From assembly GCF_016801985.1 (NCBI RefSeq), contig NZ_JAEVLS010000003.1, positions 791,224-855,223 on the forward strand: DNA of 64,000 nt, given 5' to 3'. Source of the stretch: Steroidobacter gossypii (lineage in GTDB: Bacteria > Pseudomonadota > Gammaproteobacteria > Steroidobacterales > Steroidobacteraceae). The position numbers and the translations under genes were made by a program. The notes beneath the pieces are model-generated. The model had not been told where the DNA came from. It saw only the letters and a list, made by a program, of their open reading frames with translations, and made no database searches. This document shows, piece by piece, positions 1-10,531 of the stretch. Every line of letters starts with the position of its first letter. Within the stretch, counting starts at the first letter, position 1.

Positions 1-780
1 GGCCACAGCTTCGTCGCGCTCGATCAGCTGTTCGATGAAGCGGTGAACCTGACCCGACTGATCCTGGGGATCTATGCCGATTTCGGCTTCACTGACGTGC
101 GCATCAAGTTCTCGGATCGTCCGCCGAAGCGGGTGGGGTCGGATGAGGTCTGGGACACGGCGGAAGCTGCCCTCAAACAAGCGGTTACAGCCGCCGGCCT
201 CGAATACACCTTAAATCCGGGCGAGGGCGCGTTCTACGGCCCCAAGCTTGAATTCGTGCTTCGGGACGCCATTGGGCGGGACTGGCAGTGCGGCACCCTG
301 CAGGTCGACTTGAACATGCCGGGCCGGCTGGGGGCGCACTATATCGGTGAGGATGGCCAGAAGCACACCCCGGTCATGTTGCACCGGGCCATGTTTGGCT
401 CGCTCGAGCGCTTCACGGGCATCCTGATCGAGCATTTCGCGGGCAAGTTGCCGACCTGGCTCGCGCCGGTGCAGGCTGTGGTGCTGAACATCACCGACGG
501 CCAGGCCGAGTACGTGCGTAGCGTCACTGAAACCCTGAAAAATCAGGGGCTTCGGGTCACTTCGGACTTGCGCAACGAAAAAGTCGGCTTTAAGATCCGC
601 GAACACACCCTGCAGCGGGTGCCCTACCTGTTGGTGGCGGGCGACCGCGAAGCAGGTTCGAATTCTCTGGCCGTGCGCACCCGTAATGGCAAAGACTTAG
701 GCGCGATGCCCGTCGAGAGCATCGCGCAGAAGCTCATCGCCGAAGTTACCAGCCGTGGCCGGACTAGCTTGGAGGTATAA
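1..780 (+). CDS. thrS: threonine-tRNA ligase, C-terminal part (cut by window start)
   Basis: Threonyl-tRNA synthetase charges tRNA-Thr in the cytoplasm. The frame is open from base 1, so the 5' part lies outside the window; the GTG at 43 is internal. About 259 C-terminal residues are present of the usual 640 or so. They cover the end of the class II catalytic core (GEGAFYGPK, then a motif-3-like stretch with [11 protein letters not shown]) and the anticodon-binding domain ([13 protein letters not shown] start, [23 protein letters not shown]). The stop at 778-780 lies within the leader of infC, the usual thrS-infC arrangement. Identity is secure from these motifs and the downstream gene order. 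Confidence 0.97.
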   Translation, partial: GHSFVALDQLFDEAVNLTRLILGIYADFGFTDVRIKFSDRPPKRVGSDEVWDTAEAALKQAVTAAGLEYTLNPGEGAFYGPKLEFVLRDAIGRDWQCGTLQVDLNMPGRLGAHYIGEDGQKHTPVMLHRAMFGSLERFTGILIEHFAGKLPTWLAPVQAVVLNITDGQAEYVRSVTETLKNQGLRVTSDLRNEKVGFKIREHTLQRVPYLLVAGDREAGSNSLAVRTRNGKDLGAMPVESIAQKLIAEVTSRGRTSLEV

Positions 781-786
781 CGCATC
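771..786 (+). promoter_or_regulatory. infC ribosome binding site and non-AUG start
   Basis: GGAGGT at 771-776 is followed by a 7-base spacer and ATC at 784-786, in frame with IF-3. No ATG, GTG or TTG is in frame near this site. In E. coli, infC starts at AUU, and IF-3 represses its own synthesis by rejecting non-standard starts, so an AUC start with an ideal ribosome binding site fits the same autoregulation. This overlaps the last codons of thrS. Confidence 0.8.
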
Positions 787-1308
787 GCTGCTCCCATAGG
801 AAAGCGCATCCGGCGCAATGAAGAGATCACCTCGCCACAGCTGCGAGTGATCGATGCTGCCGGCGAACAGATGGGCGTCATGAGCCGCTACGACGCGCTG
901 CAGATGGCACAAGCTGCCGAGCTCGACCTGGTTGAAGTATCGCCCACGGCCGAGCCGCCGGTTTGCCGCATCATGGACTTTGGCAAATACTTGTTCGAGC
1001 AGAACAAGAAAGCGCACGCAGCGAAGCGCAAGCAGAAGCAGATACAGATCAAGGAAGTGAAGTTTCGCCCCGGCACCGAGGAAGGCGATTACCAGGTCAA
1101 GCTGCGTAATCTGATCCGCTTCCTGGAGGAGGGCGACAAGGCCAAGGTGACCATGCGGTTCCGTGGCCGGGAAATGGCTCATCAGGAAGTCGGCCGTGAA
1201 TTGCTCGGGCGAGTTCAAGCGGACCTGGCGCCGTACGCCACGGTCGAGCAGAACCCGCTCATGGAAGGACGGCAGATGGTGATGATGTTCGGACCTAAGA
1301 AGAAGTAG
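784..1308 (+). CDS. infC: translation initiation factor IF-3
   Basis: IF-3 binds the 30S subunit, prevents premature joining of subunits and proofreads the start codon. From the ATC at 784 the product is 174 aa, the normal family length; starting at 847 would remove the conserved beginning of the N-domain ([15 protein letters not shown]). The N-domain spans about residues 8-80 and includes [13 protein letters not shown]. The linker is lysine-rich, and the C-domain carries [14 protein letters not shown] and [12 protein letters not shown], the IF-3 signature region. It sits between thrS and rpmI as in other gammaproteobacteria. Autoregulation through the ATC start is inferred from E. coli. Confidence 0.96.
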   Translation: MAAPIGKRIRRNEEITSPQLRVIDAAGEQMGVMSRYDALQMAQAAELDLVEVSPTAEPPVCRIMDFGKYLFEQNKKAHAAKRKQKQIQIKEVKFRPGTEEGDYQVKLRNLIRFLEEGDKAKVTMRFRGREMAHQEVGRELLGRVQADLAPYATVEQNPLMEGRQMVMMFGPKKK

Positions 1309-1325
1309 GTCGTCGAACAAAACAA

Positions 1326-1357
1326 GCGAGCCTTGATTGTAAAAAAATCAGGCTCGC
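1326..1357 (+). promoter_or_regulatory. hairpin in the infC-rpmI intergenic region
   Basis: GCGAGCC (1326-1332) pairs with GGCTCGC (1351-1357). The pairing extends through TGA/TCA with one bulge, around a loop that includes seven A. It lies 18 bases after the infC stop and about 110 bases before rpmI. In E. coli the rpmI-rplT leader is the site of L20 autoregulation; whether this hairpin serves that role, partial termination or mRNA processing cannot be told from sequence alone. Confidence 0.55.
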
Positions 1358-1469
1358 CACAAGTGAACGGCAATGTTTCCAACGAAACGGCGCCGTCCCG
1401 CCTGACAGGGCAAGGGCTCAAGCAAGAGCTCGAGTTCCTCAAAGGCTAACAATCGAATCGAGACATGAA

Positions 1470-1667
1470 ATGCCTAAGTTGAAGACCAACCGGGCAGCGG
1501 CGAAGCGTTTTCGCCAGACTGCCAAAGGGTTCAAGCGAGCCCAATCGCATCGTCGTCACATCCTCACCAAGAAGCCCAGCAAGCGGAAGCGTCAGCTGCG
1601 CGCGCCTTCGATGGTCGCAAAGCAGGACCTGGTGCGCATGGAGCAGTTGCTCCCGAACGCGAAGTGA
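1470..1667 (+). CDS. rpmI: 50S ribosomal protein L35
   Basis: A 65-aa basic ribosomal protein of the large subunit. It starts [15 protein letters not shown], and [12 protein letters not shown] in the second half is typical of bL35. Length matches the family. It lies 162 bases after infC and 11 bases before rplT, the conserved infC-rpmI-rplT order. Expression is probably coupled to L20 repression of the shared leader, by analogy with E. coli. Confidence 0.97.
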   Translation: MPKLKTNRAAAKRFRQTAKGFKRAQSHRRHILTKKPSKRKRQLRAPSMVAKQDLVRMEQLLPNAK

Positions 1668-1678
1668 GGAGATAGACA

Positions 1679-2047
1679 ATGGCACGCGTTAAAAGAGGCG
1701 TCATCGCTGGCGCACGTCACAAGAAGATCCTCAAGAAGGCGAAGGGCTACTACAACGCCCGTCGCAAAGTCTTCCGCGCCGCGAAGCAGGCCGTCATCAA
1801 GGCCGGCCAGTATGCGTATCGCGATCGCAAGACCAACAAACGCAACTTCCGCGCGCTGTGGATCACGCGCATCAATGCCGAAGCGCGCGTTCACGGCTTG
1901 TCTTACAGCAAGCTGATCGCAGGCTTGAACCTCGCGGGTCTCTCCATCGACCGCAAGGTGCTGGCCGACATCGCGATGAACGATCCGGCGGCGTTTGGAG
2001 TGATCGCGCAGAAGGCGCGGGACAGCCTGCTCAGGAAAGCAGCCTGA
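1679..2047 (+). CDS. rplT: 50S ribosomal protein L20
   Basis: A 122-aa protein that binds 23S rRNA early in 50S assembly. It begins [16 protein letters not shown], with [14 protein letters not shown] and [20 protein letters not shown] as expected for bL20. The preceding GAGGAG (about 1667-1672) is a good ribosome binding site. Known in E. coli as the translational repressor of rpmI-rplT. Followed by two hairpins before pheS. Confidence 0.97.
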   Translation: MARVKRGVIAGARHKKILKKAKGYYNARRKVFRAAKQAVIKAGQYAYRDRKTNKRNFRALWITRINAEARVHGLSYSKLIAGLNLAGLSIDRKVLADIAMNDPAAFGVIAQKARDSLLRKAA

Positions 2048-2053
2048 TCTTAA

Positions 2054-2116
2054 AGCGCCTCGCTTGGGGCGCTCACAACGTTGAGTGAATCGGGCGTCCA
2101 TAGTGGCGCCCGATTC
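2054..2116 (+). terminator. two tandem hairpins between rplT and pheS
   Basis: The first hairpin pairs AGCGCC (2054-2059) with GGCGCT (2068-2073). The second is a perfect 10-bp stem, GAATCGGGCG (2087-2096) with CGCCCGATTC (2107-2116), and can extend by CCA/TGG to a 3-base TAG loop. No run of T follows, so a strong intrinsic terminator is not evident. The pair could attenuate or process transcripts entering pheST, which is attenuated through a Phe leader peptide in E. coli; I see no clear Phe-rich leader here. Confidence 0.6.
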
Positions 2117-2132
2117 GTCTCAGAAGACCTGA

Positions 2133-3251
<1,119 letters not shown>

Positions 3252-3273
3252 TTGGATTCTTGGGAACGGTGCG

Positions 3274-5655
3274 ATGAAGATCAGTCTGAATTGGCTGCGT
3301 GACTGGGTGGATGCGGGCGATGACGTGCCGGCGCTTGCGCACGCGTTGACGATGGCGGGGCTCGAGATCGAGGGCGTCTCGGCCGCAGGCCCCAAGCTTC
3401 CCGGCGTCGTTGTCGGTGAAGTGAAGTCGGTCACCAAACATCCCGATGCCGAGAAGCTGAATGTCTGCGTCGTCTCGACAGGCAAAGAAGAATTCCAGAT
3501 CGTCTGTGGCGCGCCGAACGTTCGCGTCGGCATGAAGGCGCCCCTTGCGACCATCGGCGCGAAGCTGCCCGGTGGGATGGAGATCAAGCGCGCGAAGCTG
3601 CGCGGCGTCGAGTCCTTCGGCATGCTGTGCTCGGCGCGCGAGCTTGCGATCAATGAAGAGGCCTCGGGCCTCTATGATCTGCCGGCGGATCTGCCGGCGG
3701 GGCAGGATCTCATCGAGGCGCTCGGCCTCGATGACACGATCTTCGAAGTGAATCTCACGCCCAATCGTGGCGATTGCATGAGCGTGGCGGGCGTCGCGCG
3801 TGAAGTGGCGGCCGCTCGGGCGACGCCGTTGCATGCGCCTGAGATCAAGGCCGTGGCCGCGACCATCCAAGATGCGTTTCCGGTTCGCATCGACACGGGC
3901 GGCTCCGCCGATGCGCCGGTCGGTTGTTATAAATTCGTCAGTCGCGTCGTTCGCGGCATCCGTCCGAACGCCGCCGCGCCGTTCTGGATGCAGGAGCGTC
4001 TGCGTCGGGCGGGACTGCGTCCGATCAGTGCCGTCGTCGACATCACCAACTATGTGATGCTGGAGCTCGGCGCGCCGATGCACGCGTACGATCTCAACCG
4101 TTTGAGCGGCGGCATCCAGGTCCGCTTCGCAAAGCAGGGCGAGAGCTTGAAGTTGCTCGACGGCCGCGAGATCACGCTCACGCCCGACGTGCTCGTCATC
4201 GCCGATGAGCGTTCCATTCTCGGCATGGCGGGCGTCATGGGCGGTGAAGACTCCGGCATCGGAAGCGACACCGTCGATGTGCTCTTCGAATGCGCGTTCT
4301 TCGATCCGAATGATGTCGCCGGTCGGGGCCGTCGCTATGGTCTGATCACGGATGCCTCGCAACGCTTCGAGCGCGGCGTCGATCCGCAGTTGCAGGAGCG
4401 CGCCATCGAGCGCGCAACGCACCTGCTGCTGGACAGCGCCGGCGGCAATGCCGGCCCGACGGTGGTCACGCGCGCATCGCGCAGCTATCCGGCGGCGCCG
4501 GCCATTCGCGTGCGTCATTCGCGCATCGAGCATGTGCTGGGGGTGAAGATCGAGGCCGCCATCGTGCAGCAGCTCCTGACCCGCCTCGGCATGACGGTGA
4601 GCGGGGCGGCCGGCGAGTGGCAGGTGACGCCGCCGAGCTGGCGTTTCGACATCCGCATCGAGGAAGATCTGATCGAGGAGGTCGCGCGCCTCTACGGCTT
4701 CGACAACATTCCGGAAGCGCCCGAGTCCGGCGCGCATGAGGTGGCGCCGTGGACCGAAACCCGCGTTCGCAACGAGCGTGCGAGCGACCTGCTCGTCGAT
4801 CGCGGCTATCAGGAAGCGATCAATTACGCCTTCACCGACGCCGCGGCCCAGGCGCTGTTGTGCCCCGAGCCTGCGATTGCGCTCAGCAATCCGATCTCGG
4901 CCGAGCTTGCGGTGATGCGCGTATCGCTGTGGCCGGGGCTGCTCGCCGCGCTCGGCAGCAATCAGCGCCGTCAGCAGCCGCGCGTGCGCCTGTTCGAAGT
5001 CGGTCGTCGCTATTCGGCGTCAGCTGAGACGGAAGTGATCGCGGGCGTCGCGGCGGGCGCCGCGTTGCCAGAGCAATGGGGTAGCGATGCGCGGAAAGTG
5101 GATTTCTTCGACGTTAAGGCCGACGTCGAAGCGCTGATCGCATTGACCGGCGCCAGTGATGAGTTCCGGTTCGTCGCAGAGTCCCATCCGGCGCTGCACC
5201 CCGGTCAATCCGCGCGGATCTATCGCGGCGATCGCGCCGTGGGGTGGTTGGGCGCCGTGCATCCGGAGCACACGAAGCGCCTGGATTTGACATATCCGGT
5301 GTTCGTATTCGAGTTCGAGACGCAGGCGGGTCTCACCGCAGTCGTGCCGCAGTTCGAGGAGATCTCCCGATACCCGGCCATCCGTCGGGATATTGCCTCG
5401 ATCGTCGATGAAGGCCTGCCCGTGGAAGCGGTCCGAGCGGTCGTTGAAAAGAGTGCAGGGAGCCTGCTCAAGCGCCTCACGGTGCTCTCCGTGTATCAGG
5501 GGCAGCAGTTGCAGAAAGGCAAGAAAAGCATAGCCTTAGGCCTGCAATTGCAGGATACTTCCCGGACGCTGACGGACAGCGAAGCCGACGCCCTGGTGGC
5601 GCAGGTCGTCGAACAATTGGGCCGTCAACTCAAGGCCACCCTCCGGGACCAATGA
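3274..5655 (+). CDS. pheT: phenylalanine-tRNA ligase beta subunit
   Basis: A 793-aa PheRS beta chain, the expected length. In order: the B1 N-terminal stretch ([13 protein letters not shown]), an OB-type tRNA-binding domain (about 39-150, with [12 protein letters not shown] and [12 protein letters not shown]), the B3/B4 editing region, the B5 domain (from about 400), a catalytic-like domain without active-site function in the known family, and the C-terminal ferredoxin-fold anticodon-binding domain ([15 protein letters not shown] onward). It edits mischarged Tyr-tRNA-Phe in known homologues. Long antisense frames across it are shadows. Confidence 0.96.
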   Translation: MKISLNWLRDWVDAGDDVPALAHALTMAGLEIEGVSAAGPKLPGVVVGEVKSVTKHPDAEKLNVCVVSTGKEEFQIVCGAPNVRVGMKAPLATIGAKLPGGMEIKRAKLRGVESFGMLCSARELAINEEASGLYDLPADLPAGQDLIEALGLDDTIFEVNLTPNRGDCMSVAGVAREVAAARATPLHAPEIKAVAATIQDAFPVRIDTGGSADAPVGCYKFVSRVVRGIRPNAAAPFWMQERLRRAGLRPISAVVDITNYVMLELGAPMHAYDLNRLSGGIQVRFAKQGESLKLLDGREITLTPDVLVIADERSILGMAGVMGGEDSGIGSDTVDVLFECAFFDPNDVAGRGRRYGLITDASQRFERGVDPQLQERAIERATHLLLDSAGGNAGPTVVTRASRSYPAAPAIRVRHSRIEHVLGVKIEAAIVQQLLTRLGMTVSGAAGEWQVTPPSWRFDIRIEEDLIEEVARLYGFDNIPEAPESGAHEVAPWTETRVRNERASDLLVDRGYQEAINYAFTDAAAQALLCPEPAIALSNPISAELAVMRVSLWPGLLAALGSNQRRQQPRVRLFEVGRRYSASAETEVIAGVAAGAALPEQWGSDARKVDFFDVKADVEALIALTGASDEFRFVAESHPALHPGQSARIYRGDRAVGWLGAVHPEHTKRLDLTYPVFVFEFETQAGLTAVVPQFEEISRYPAIRRDIASIVDEGLPVEAVRAVVEKSAGSLLKRLTVLSVYQGQQLQKGKKSIALGLQLQDTSRTLTDSEADALVAQVVEQLGRQLKATLRDQ

Positions 5656-5668
5656 GCGGGACAGCAGC

Positions 5669-5968
5669 ATGGCACTGACCAAAGCGGAGATCGCAGAAGC
5701 ATTATTCGACCAGCTGGGTCTGAACAAGCGTGAAGCTCGCGAGCTGGTTGACTTGTTCTTCGAGGAACTGCGCGCCTCGCTCTCCACCGGCGAGCAGGTG
5801 AAACTCTCCGGATTCGGCAACTTCGATCTGCGTGATAAAAACCAGCGCCCGGGGCGCAACCCCAAGACCGGCGAGGAGATCCCCATCAGCGCCCGTCGCG
5901 TGGTGACGTTCCGCCCTGGCCAAAAATTAAAAGCTCGAGTCGAGGCCTATGCTGGAAGCAGGCAATAA
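5669..5968 (+). CDS. ihfA: integration host factor subunit alpha
   Basis: A 99-aa nucleoid protein that forms IHF with IhfB and bends DNA sharply at specific sites. Motifs are [13 protein letters not shown], the flexible-arm region [20 protein letters not shown] and the DNA-intercalating proline within it. [10 protein letters not shown] is typical of the IHF/HU family. It lies 13 bases after pheT, as in E. coli and relatives, and its 3' end overlaps the next gene by 20 bases. Confidence 0.96.
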   Translation: MALTKAEIAEALFDQLGLNKREARELVDLFFEELRASLSTGEQVKLSGFGNFDLRDKNQRPGRNPKTGEEIPISARRVVTFRPGQKLKARVEAYAGSRQ

Positions 5969-6305
5969 TTCCGAACTGCCGGCCATTCCCGGCAAACGTT
6001 ACTTCACCATCGGCGAGGTGAGCGAATTGTGTGGCGTGAAGCCACACGTGCTGCGGTATTGGGAACAGGAGTTTCCTCAGCTCAAGCCGGTGAAACGCCG
6101 CGGCAATCGTCGTTACTACCAGCGCCAGGACGTGCTCGTCATCCGGCAGATCCGCTCCTTGCTGTACGAACAGGGCTTCACCATTGGTGGCGCGCGGAAT
6201 CGGTTGCAGGGCGATGAGGCACGGGATGACCTGACGCAGGCACAGCAGATCGTGCGGCAGATCCGGGTGGAGTTGGAAGAGGTGCTGCGGATTCTGCGGC
6301 GGTAG
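5949..6305 (+). CDS. MerR-family transcriptional regulator
   Basis: A 118-aa protein starting inside ihfA in another frame. The winged helix-turn-helix of MerR proteins is clear: [20 protein letters not shown] followed by [21 protein letters not shown] and the [19 protein letters not shown] helix. The C-terminal part is a short coiled coil ([17 protein letters not shown]) with no sensor cysteines, so this is a small effector-less type. A MerR-like gene directly after ihfA is common in gammaproteobacteria; its targets are unknown. No tRNA gene was found after it. Confidence 0.9.
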   Translation: MLEAGNNSELPAIPGKRYFTIGEVSELCGVKPHVLRYWEQEFPQLKPVKRRGNRRYYQRQDVLVIRQIRSLLYEQGFTIGGARNRLQGDEARDDLTQAQQIVRQIRVELEEVLRILRR

Positions 6306-6402
6306 CGCTGCGAGGAAACGCGTACTTCTGGTCGGGGTTCAGCCGCGCTCGGGGTTGATCTAACAACGAGAACCCTGAGGTCCAGCCCGGAGGGACGAGC
6401 CC

Positions 6403-6612
6403 ATGTCAGCGGATATCGAAGCTCGAAGAAAGGCCGTCATCAAGCAAGCCGCCGAGTGGTATGTGCGGTGCATGGATCAGGATATGACGCTGCAGGAGTG
6501 TGAAGAGATGCACCGGTGGCTCGAGGCCTCCGTCGAGCACGAGGTGGAGTTCGCCAGCATGTTCAGGCTGGATGCGCACCTCATCCTGCATTCGAAGCGC
6601 GTGCTGCAGTAG
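6403..6612 (+). CDS. short DUF4880-like protein
   Basis: A 69-aa protein preceded by GGAGGG at 6389-6394. The text resembles the N-terminal DUF4880 segment of FecR-type anti-sigma regulators: AAEWYVRCMDQDMT, then a Trp-containing amphipathic helix (EEMHRWLEASVEHEVEFA). The FecR transmembrane and periplasmic parts are absent and no ECF sigma gene is adjacent. It is either a stand-alone helix-bundle protein or a relic of a fecR gene. Function unknown. Confidence 0.55.
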   Translation: MSADIEARRKAVIKQAAEWYVRCMDQDMTLQECEEMHRWLEASVEHEVEFASMFRLDAHLILHSKRVLQ

Positions 6613-6963
6613 AGGCGCCGCAGAACCCGCAAGAACGACCTGGGGAAAGCAGGATCCGCGCCTGCGCTCCACCTGGTTGAACCGGCGAACCCATCGGTGA
6701 TGGCGCGCCGACGAATTCATCAACTTCCGGCAACGATGATCTGCACGAAGAAGTCAGCGTCGCAGGAGATGCAACGCGCAGATCGACGAAGTAATCCCCA
6801 TCCGCCTCAGGCCCGGCGCCCGCTTGACCCGTCTTTGTATCACGTCCATTGCATGGGCGGGTCGCTGCCGCGAGGTTATCCTGCAAGCATCGTCGCAGCC
6901 GGCAATGCCTGTCATTGGATGTACTGCGTTCTTCCTCTGTCGCAGCCGGGGTAAGCTGACCTC

Positions 6964-7227
6964 ATGCCACCAGAGCACCAGTTCGCACCGCTCTATCGCG
7001 CCACCGTCGGGCGCGAAGTCTTCGATGAGCCGTTAGAGTGGCGCGTCGAAGATGCATCCGGCGCATTGATCTGCACCGTCTACGATGGAGGCATGGCGGC
7101 CAGGATCGCGACGGCGCTCAACCTTGCTGAGAAAGCCGCGGCCGGCGCTGGCCTTCCGGAGATGGCCGATGCGCTCGAGCGCTACTTGGCAGCGCGCCAT
7201 CGGCAGGCCTCGTCCCGCAGCCCGTGA
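6964..7227 (+). CDS. hypothetical protein, 87 aa
   Basis: An 87-aa protein that I do not recognise. The N-terminal part looks like a small beta sheet (WRVEDASGALICTVYDGGMA) and the C-terminal part is a helix (IATALNLAEKAAAGAGLPEMADALERYLAARH). No signal peptide or membrane segment. Upstream AGCCGGGGTAAG gives only a weak ribosome binding site. Composition is that of a real small protein, but there is no functional clue. Confidence 0.5.
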   Translation: MPPEHQFAPLYRATVGREVFDEPLEWRVEDASGALICTVYDGGMAARIATALNLAEKAAAGAGLPEMADALERYLAARHRQASSRSP

Positions 7228-7939
7228 TGTCTCGAAAGGTGAGATTCGAGAACGGGTCGAACGAGCGTTCTCACAGGGCGACGCGCGCCTGTACGCTGAT
7301 GCTCAGGGATTCCAGAGGTGAGCGTGATGGCGCTGCCCGCCGGATCGCATCTCGCATTGTCCGGTGGTGAGCGATACGAGGCTGCCTCAGTGAACGCAGG
7401 GCTGGTCATCGCGTCCGTCGCTTTGCGTTTTCATTCCGGTGAACCGGCAGCGATATTCCCTGAGTGTCGAGGGGCAGCAGCGCCTCGCGCCTCGCTCAGC
7501 TGTCGCATCGAATCGAGCCGCACGATGAAGTCGAGGGCGCCCGAGCATCCGCTCGGGCAGCGTCCTGACCTCGTTTGAAATCCTCGGCGGTGCTCATCGG
7601 CTGCCGGGCGGAACCGCGCAGCCGTGGGCATTTCACGATTTGTGTCTGGTGATCAGCTCGCCCGATGTGTCTGCTGCACTTCATTGTGACGACTGTCGGG
7701 CGCGGCCTCGGGGGTTCGGTCCCCGCATCACACTGATGACACTCGATACATGATCCCTCATCAACGGCTCGCTTTGAAATGTCCCTCAGCGTGGGCACGA
7801 TCGAGTCACGCGAAAGGAGAATGAGCGGGTCTCAGGGTGGGCGGCGGAGGCTCCGCTCGACTCAGGCCGGCGGTTTCAACCTTTCGGTGCTTAGCGATCG
7901 CAGGGTGATGCGCCTTGCACGGGAAGAGGGCGCCCGAGC
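7228..7939. other. no recognisable gene
   Basis: About 700 bases in which the open frames on both strands have the low-complexity, Arg/Ser-rich look of antisense or non-coding GC-rich DNA. I see no RNA gene, no repeat and no clear terminator. Confidence 0.5.
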
Positions 7940-8371
7940 TCAATCGCTGTTCGGCCAGGTGAGGATGGCCCTCACCTTGGTGGCAACATTCGTGAGGGGT
8001 ATCTGCGCGCGCCATCTGGACTCGAGATCATCCGGCGAGATGATGACGTGGACCCACGCCTCCCAGGACTGCTCGAGCATCGAGCGATCGACGCGCAGGC
8101 AGGCGAGGCCATGCTGCTTCAGCGCGTCGTCCACCGCGTTGGCCTGAGTTGCATCCAGGCATTCCCAGGCGCCGCCGAAGAGTTCGAACAAAGCCGCGAT
8201 CGGCCGGCCCACGCGGGCTGAGAGAGGTACGAAGTAACCTTCGGCTTCCGGATGGGCGCATGCGTAGCCTGCCGCCTGGTTCGAATAGCGCACTCCGGTC
8301 GGCGCCTTGACGATCAGGCCGAGGTCGGGAACGGCGTCCAGGATGACGAGTGGGGAGTTGGCTTTAGTCAT
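7940..8371 (-). CDS. DUF6210-like hypothetical protein
   Basis: About 143 aa from the ATG at 8371 (MTKANSPLVILDAV); an in-frame ATG at 8383 adds four residues. The text has the look of DUF6210 proteins: LGLIVKAPTGVRYSNQAAG, then CAHPEAEGYFVPL and a C-terminal WVHVIISPDDLE. No catalytic motif, membrane segment or signal peptide is visible. It stands alone, with no close neighbour on the same strand. The family link is from memory of sequence style and should be confirmed by profile search. Confidence 0.65.
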   Translation of the reverse strand: MTKANSPLVILDAVPDLGLIVKAPTGVRYSNQAAGYACAHPEAEGYFVPLSARVGRPIAALFELFGGAWECLDATQANAVDDALKQHGLACLRVDRSMLEQSWEAWVHVIISPDDLESRWRAQIPLTNVATKVRAILTWPNSD

Positions 8372-8383
8372 CGATGCAGGCAT

Positions 8384-8788
8384 CCGTCATGGGAAAACGA
8401 CGGGCGGTGAGCGCAGCCGCTCGTGCTCGTACGACGGCGACGATGCGGCGGCGTGTGCGGGTTGGTGTGTGATCTGGCCGTGGGCGCCGGTGCGTGCGTG
8501 TACGACATGCTTGCGTGCTCTGATTCGCGCGAGGATGACCCATCGCACGCGGGGCGGGCACCGTGCCAGCTGCGAAAACATCACTATAGTGGTCGAGCGA
8601 CGCCTCGATGCCGATCCCGAAAATGCAGGGCTGATGCCGACGTCCGTTGAATCGGCGTGACGCAGCCGCCATCGGGGATAGCGGCCAGCGCCGAGTGCCT
8701 TGCGAGCACGCGGCGTGACTCGCACGTGCTCGAACCGCATATGCCGCAGCCGTAGACCTGCGCGGGCATTGCGGATGTCGTCTTCGCT
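8384..8788. other. no recognisable gene; contains ACTATAGTGG
   Basis: About 400 bases without a convincing gene. The frame that runs through it on the minus strand (up to 9290) is Arg/Ala-rich and covers the AlpA-like gene in another frame, so I treat it as a shadow. ACTATAGTGG at 8583-8592 resembles the core of the motif repeated near toxin-antitoxin genes further right. Confidence 0.4.
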
Positions 8789-9190
8789 TCAGCACGCACC
8801 GGAGCGTGGGCGCCTTTGAGCGCGACGATGACATCTCTTGCGTCGAGGGTCGGGCTCGGCTTGCTGCGCGGTTCCGCGCGGGCGTGGCCGGCCGTGCATC
8901 CGATGCGCTCGCATCGGACACGCTTTGCGGCGTGCATTCGCATGCTTCGCGGCGAGCCATTGCTCGATGTCCTGCCGTCGCCATCCGAGTCTCTTGCCCT
9001 GATAGCGCTGAGGTTGTGGAAATCGCCCGATCAATATCAGGGCCGATAACAGGCGCCGCGGGCGTCGAGTGAGGCGCGCCACCTCGTGATCCGTCAGCAG
9101 CGTGGTCCATTCCGGGCAGCGCTCGTTGATCCATCGCGACAGGCGAAGGCGAGAGCAACCCTCCAGTTGATTGCGTACATGTGAGCTCAT
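8789..9190 (-). CDS. AlpA-type helix-turn-helix regulator
   Basis: A 133-aa frame starting MSSHVRNQLEG. Residues about 33-80 match an AlpA/excisionase-type winged HTH: LLTDHEVARLTRRPRRLLSA, then GRFPQPQRYQGKRLGWRRQD and a terminal helix IEQWLAAKHANARR. In the family such proteins are phage or plasmid-borne regulators that activate excision or integrase genes. The basic tail after residue 85 is unusual and may be read-through after loss of the original stop. No integrase is adjacent, so this is probably a leftover of a mobile element. Confidence 0.6.
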   Translation of the reverse strand: MSSHVRNQLEGCSRLRLSRWINERCPEWTTLLTDHEVARLTRRPRRLLSALILIGRFPQPQRYQGKRLGWRRQDIEQWLAAKHANARRKACPMRAHRMHGRPRPRGTAQQAEPDPRRKRCHRRAQRRPRSGAC

Positions 9191-10147
9191 GTGAAGTCCT
9201 TTTCGTGGTTGGGTTCGCTTGAAACGGGAGTGTCACGAGCGACATGTTCAACCCGACAGGCGCTGCAGTCAGGGGGAGGAATCGCCGCAAAATCGGCGAA
9301 ACCCGGGGGGAATTCAGTTTGCGCTCACGGCGGCGGCGTTCGTGAGCGCCCTCGGGTCATCCCCTGGCGCTCACAAAGGGGAGGCGCAAGCGCCAGGATT
9401 TGCGCCTGCCGACGGCCTTTCCTCAACAGCCTGTCGTCACGCGCGTGGGCCGGCGGACGGCGCGTGCTCGATCCACACACGATCTGTCAGCGGCGCAAAA
9501 CGCCGCGATATCGACGTCGGTCATCCGGATGACGCGACCGGGGTTCGATGCGCATCATTGAGACGATGCGCGGGTCGCGGCGACGCCTGCTGCTCAGGCA
9601 GGCGCCCGCATCGCCCTGCCGGCGCTGAGGCTCGTAGCGCTCGCAAGAGGAGACATCTTCATCCACGCCAACCCGCGGCGCGCCGTGCAGCCCGCGTCGG
9701 TTTCTGCTGTGGGAGCGGCCATGCACCGCTTGTTCAGTCGATGAGACGTTTTGATCTGCTGCTGCGGCGGCGAAGAATGAGATGACTGTTCGAAAGGGCG
9801 CGGGTCAGCGGGGCATCGCCCGAAGCCTGGCCAGGATGAAGCCACCGCGATGCAAAGCGAGAGCCCGCCGCTGGAGTGCCTGCGGTAGCAGCACCAGCGT
9901 TCCCGCGTCGATGTCGCTGAGGTGGATGGCCCGCCTGCCGCGTCGGCGAACGCCGGGCAGGCACGCCGGAAGCACCGTAGCGCCCAATGTTTTGCATTGG
10001 CGTGCATCCGTGTCAGTTCGTTCCGCCGAGCGCTCACGCATCTCTGCCGAACGGGGCTGGCAGGGACGACGGCAGCCCGTTCCTTGACGGAACCGAGCCG
10101 GGGCGCGGGGTGTTAGGAGGCATCTGTATAAAGACACAGTTGACGAG
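9191..10147. other. non-coding or decayed stretch
   Basis: About 950 bases lie upstream of the AlpA-like gene and before the DUF3072 gene. Overlapping frames exist on both strands, but none has a recognisable domain or natural composition. A possible eroded minus-strand gene begins MTDVDIAAFCAAD near 9520, without a clear family. No RNA gene or repeat was seen. Confidence 0.4.
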
Positions 10148-10408
10148 ATGACCACTGACTCCCAACGCGGTCCTGTGGCACAGGCGCCCTTTCGAGAGCC
10201 TGAGCAATGGAAGACGGGCGATGAGCCCATGACGGCGGCCCAACGCTCTTACTTGCAGACGCTCGCGACGGAAGCCGGAGAGAGCGTTGATCCTGAGATC
10301 GAATTGACGAAAGCCGAGGCCGCCGTACGCATCGAGGAACTGCAGAAGCAGACGGGCGGGGGGAATCGGCGTAGCGGGGCGCGCGAATGCGTGACCTCAA
10401 GGAACTGA
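10148..10408 (+). CDS. DUF3072-like protein
   Basis: An 86-aa protein. Its central part has the DUF3072 pattern: PMTAAQRSYLQTLATEAGE followed by LTKAEAAVRIEELQKQTG, a helical motif of about 50 residues also found as a tail in other bacterial proteins. Charged ends flank it. No catalytic residues and no membrane segment; function unknown. Small stress- or accessory-type proteins of this family are common in proteobacteria. Confidence 0.7.
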   Translation: MTTDSQRGPVAQAPFREPEQWKTGDEPMTAAQRSYLQTLATEAGESVDPEIELTKAEAAVRIEELQKQTGGGNRRSGARECVTSRN

Positions 10409-10531
10409 AGTGCCGGCCAAGAGGTGGACCTACACATGGAGTCGATCACACGTCGGAGGCTTGCCGGGGTGCTGGGTGCGGCGGTCCTCGCCGGGCAGGC
10501 GCGTCCGTCCGGTTCTTAAGGGGTGCAATCC

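Noticed and set aside
6306..6402. tRNA gene after the MerR-like gene
   Set aside because: A tRNA-Pro often follows ihfA-merR in gammaproteobacteria, but no cloverleaf or GGTTCGAATCC-like arm was found.
8364..9290. 308-codon minus-strand open frame
   Set aside because: Ala/Arg/Ser-rich with no domain; overlaps the AlpA-like gene, which has a clear HTH in another frame.
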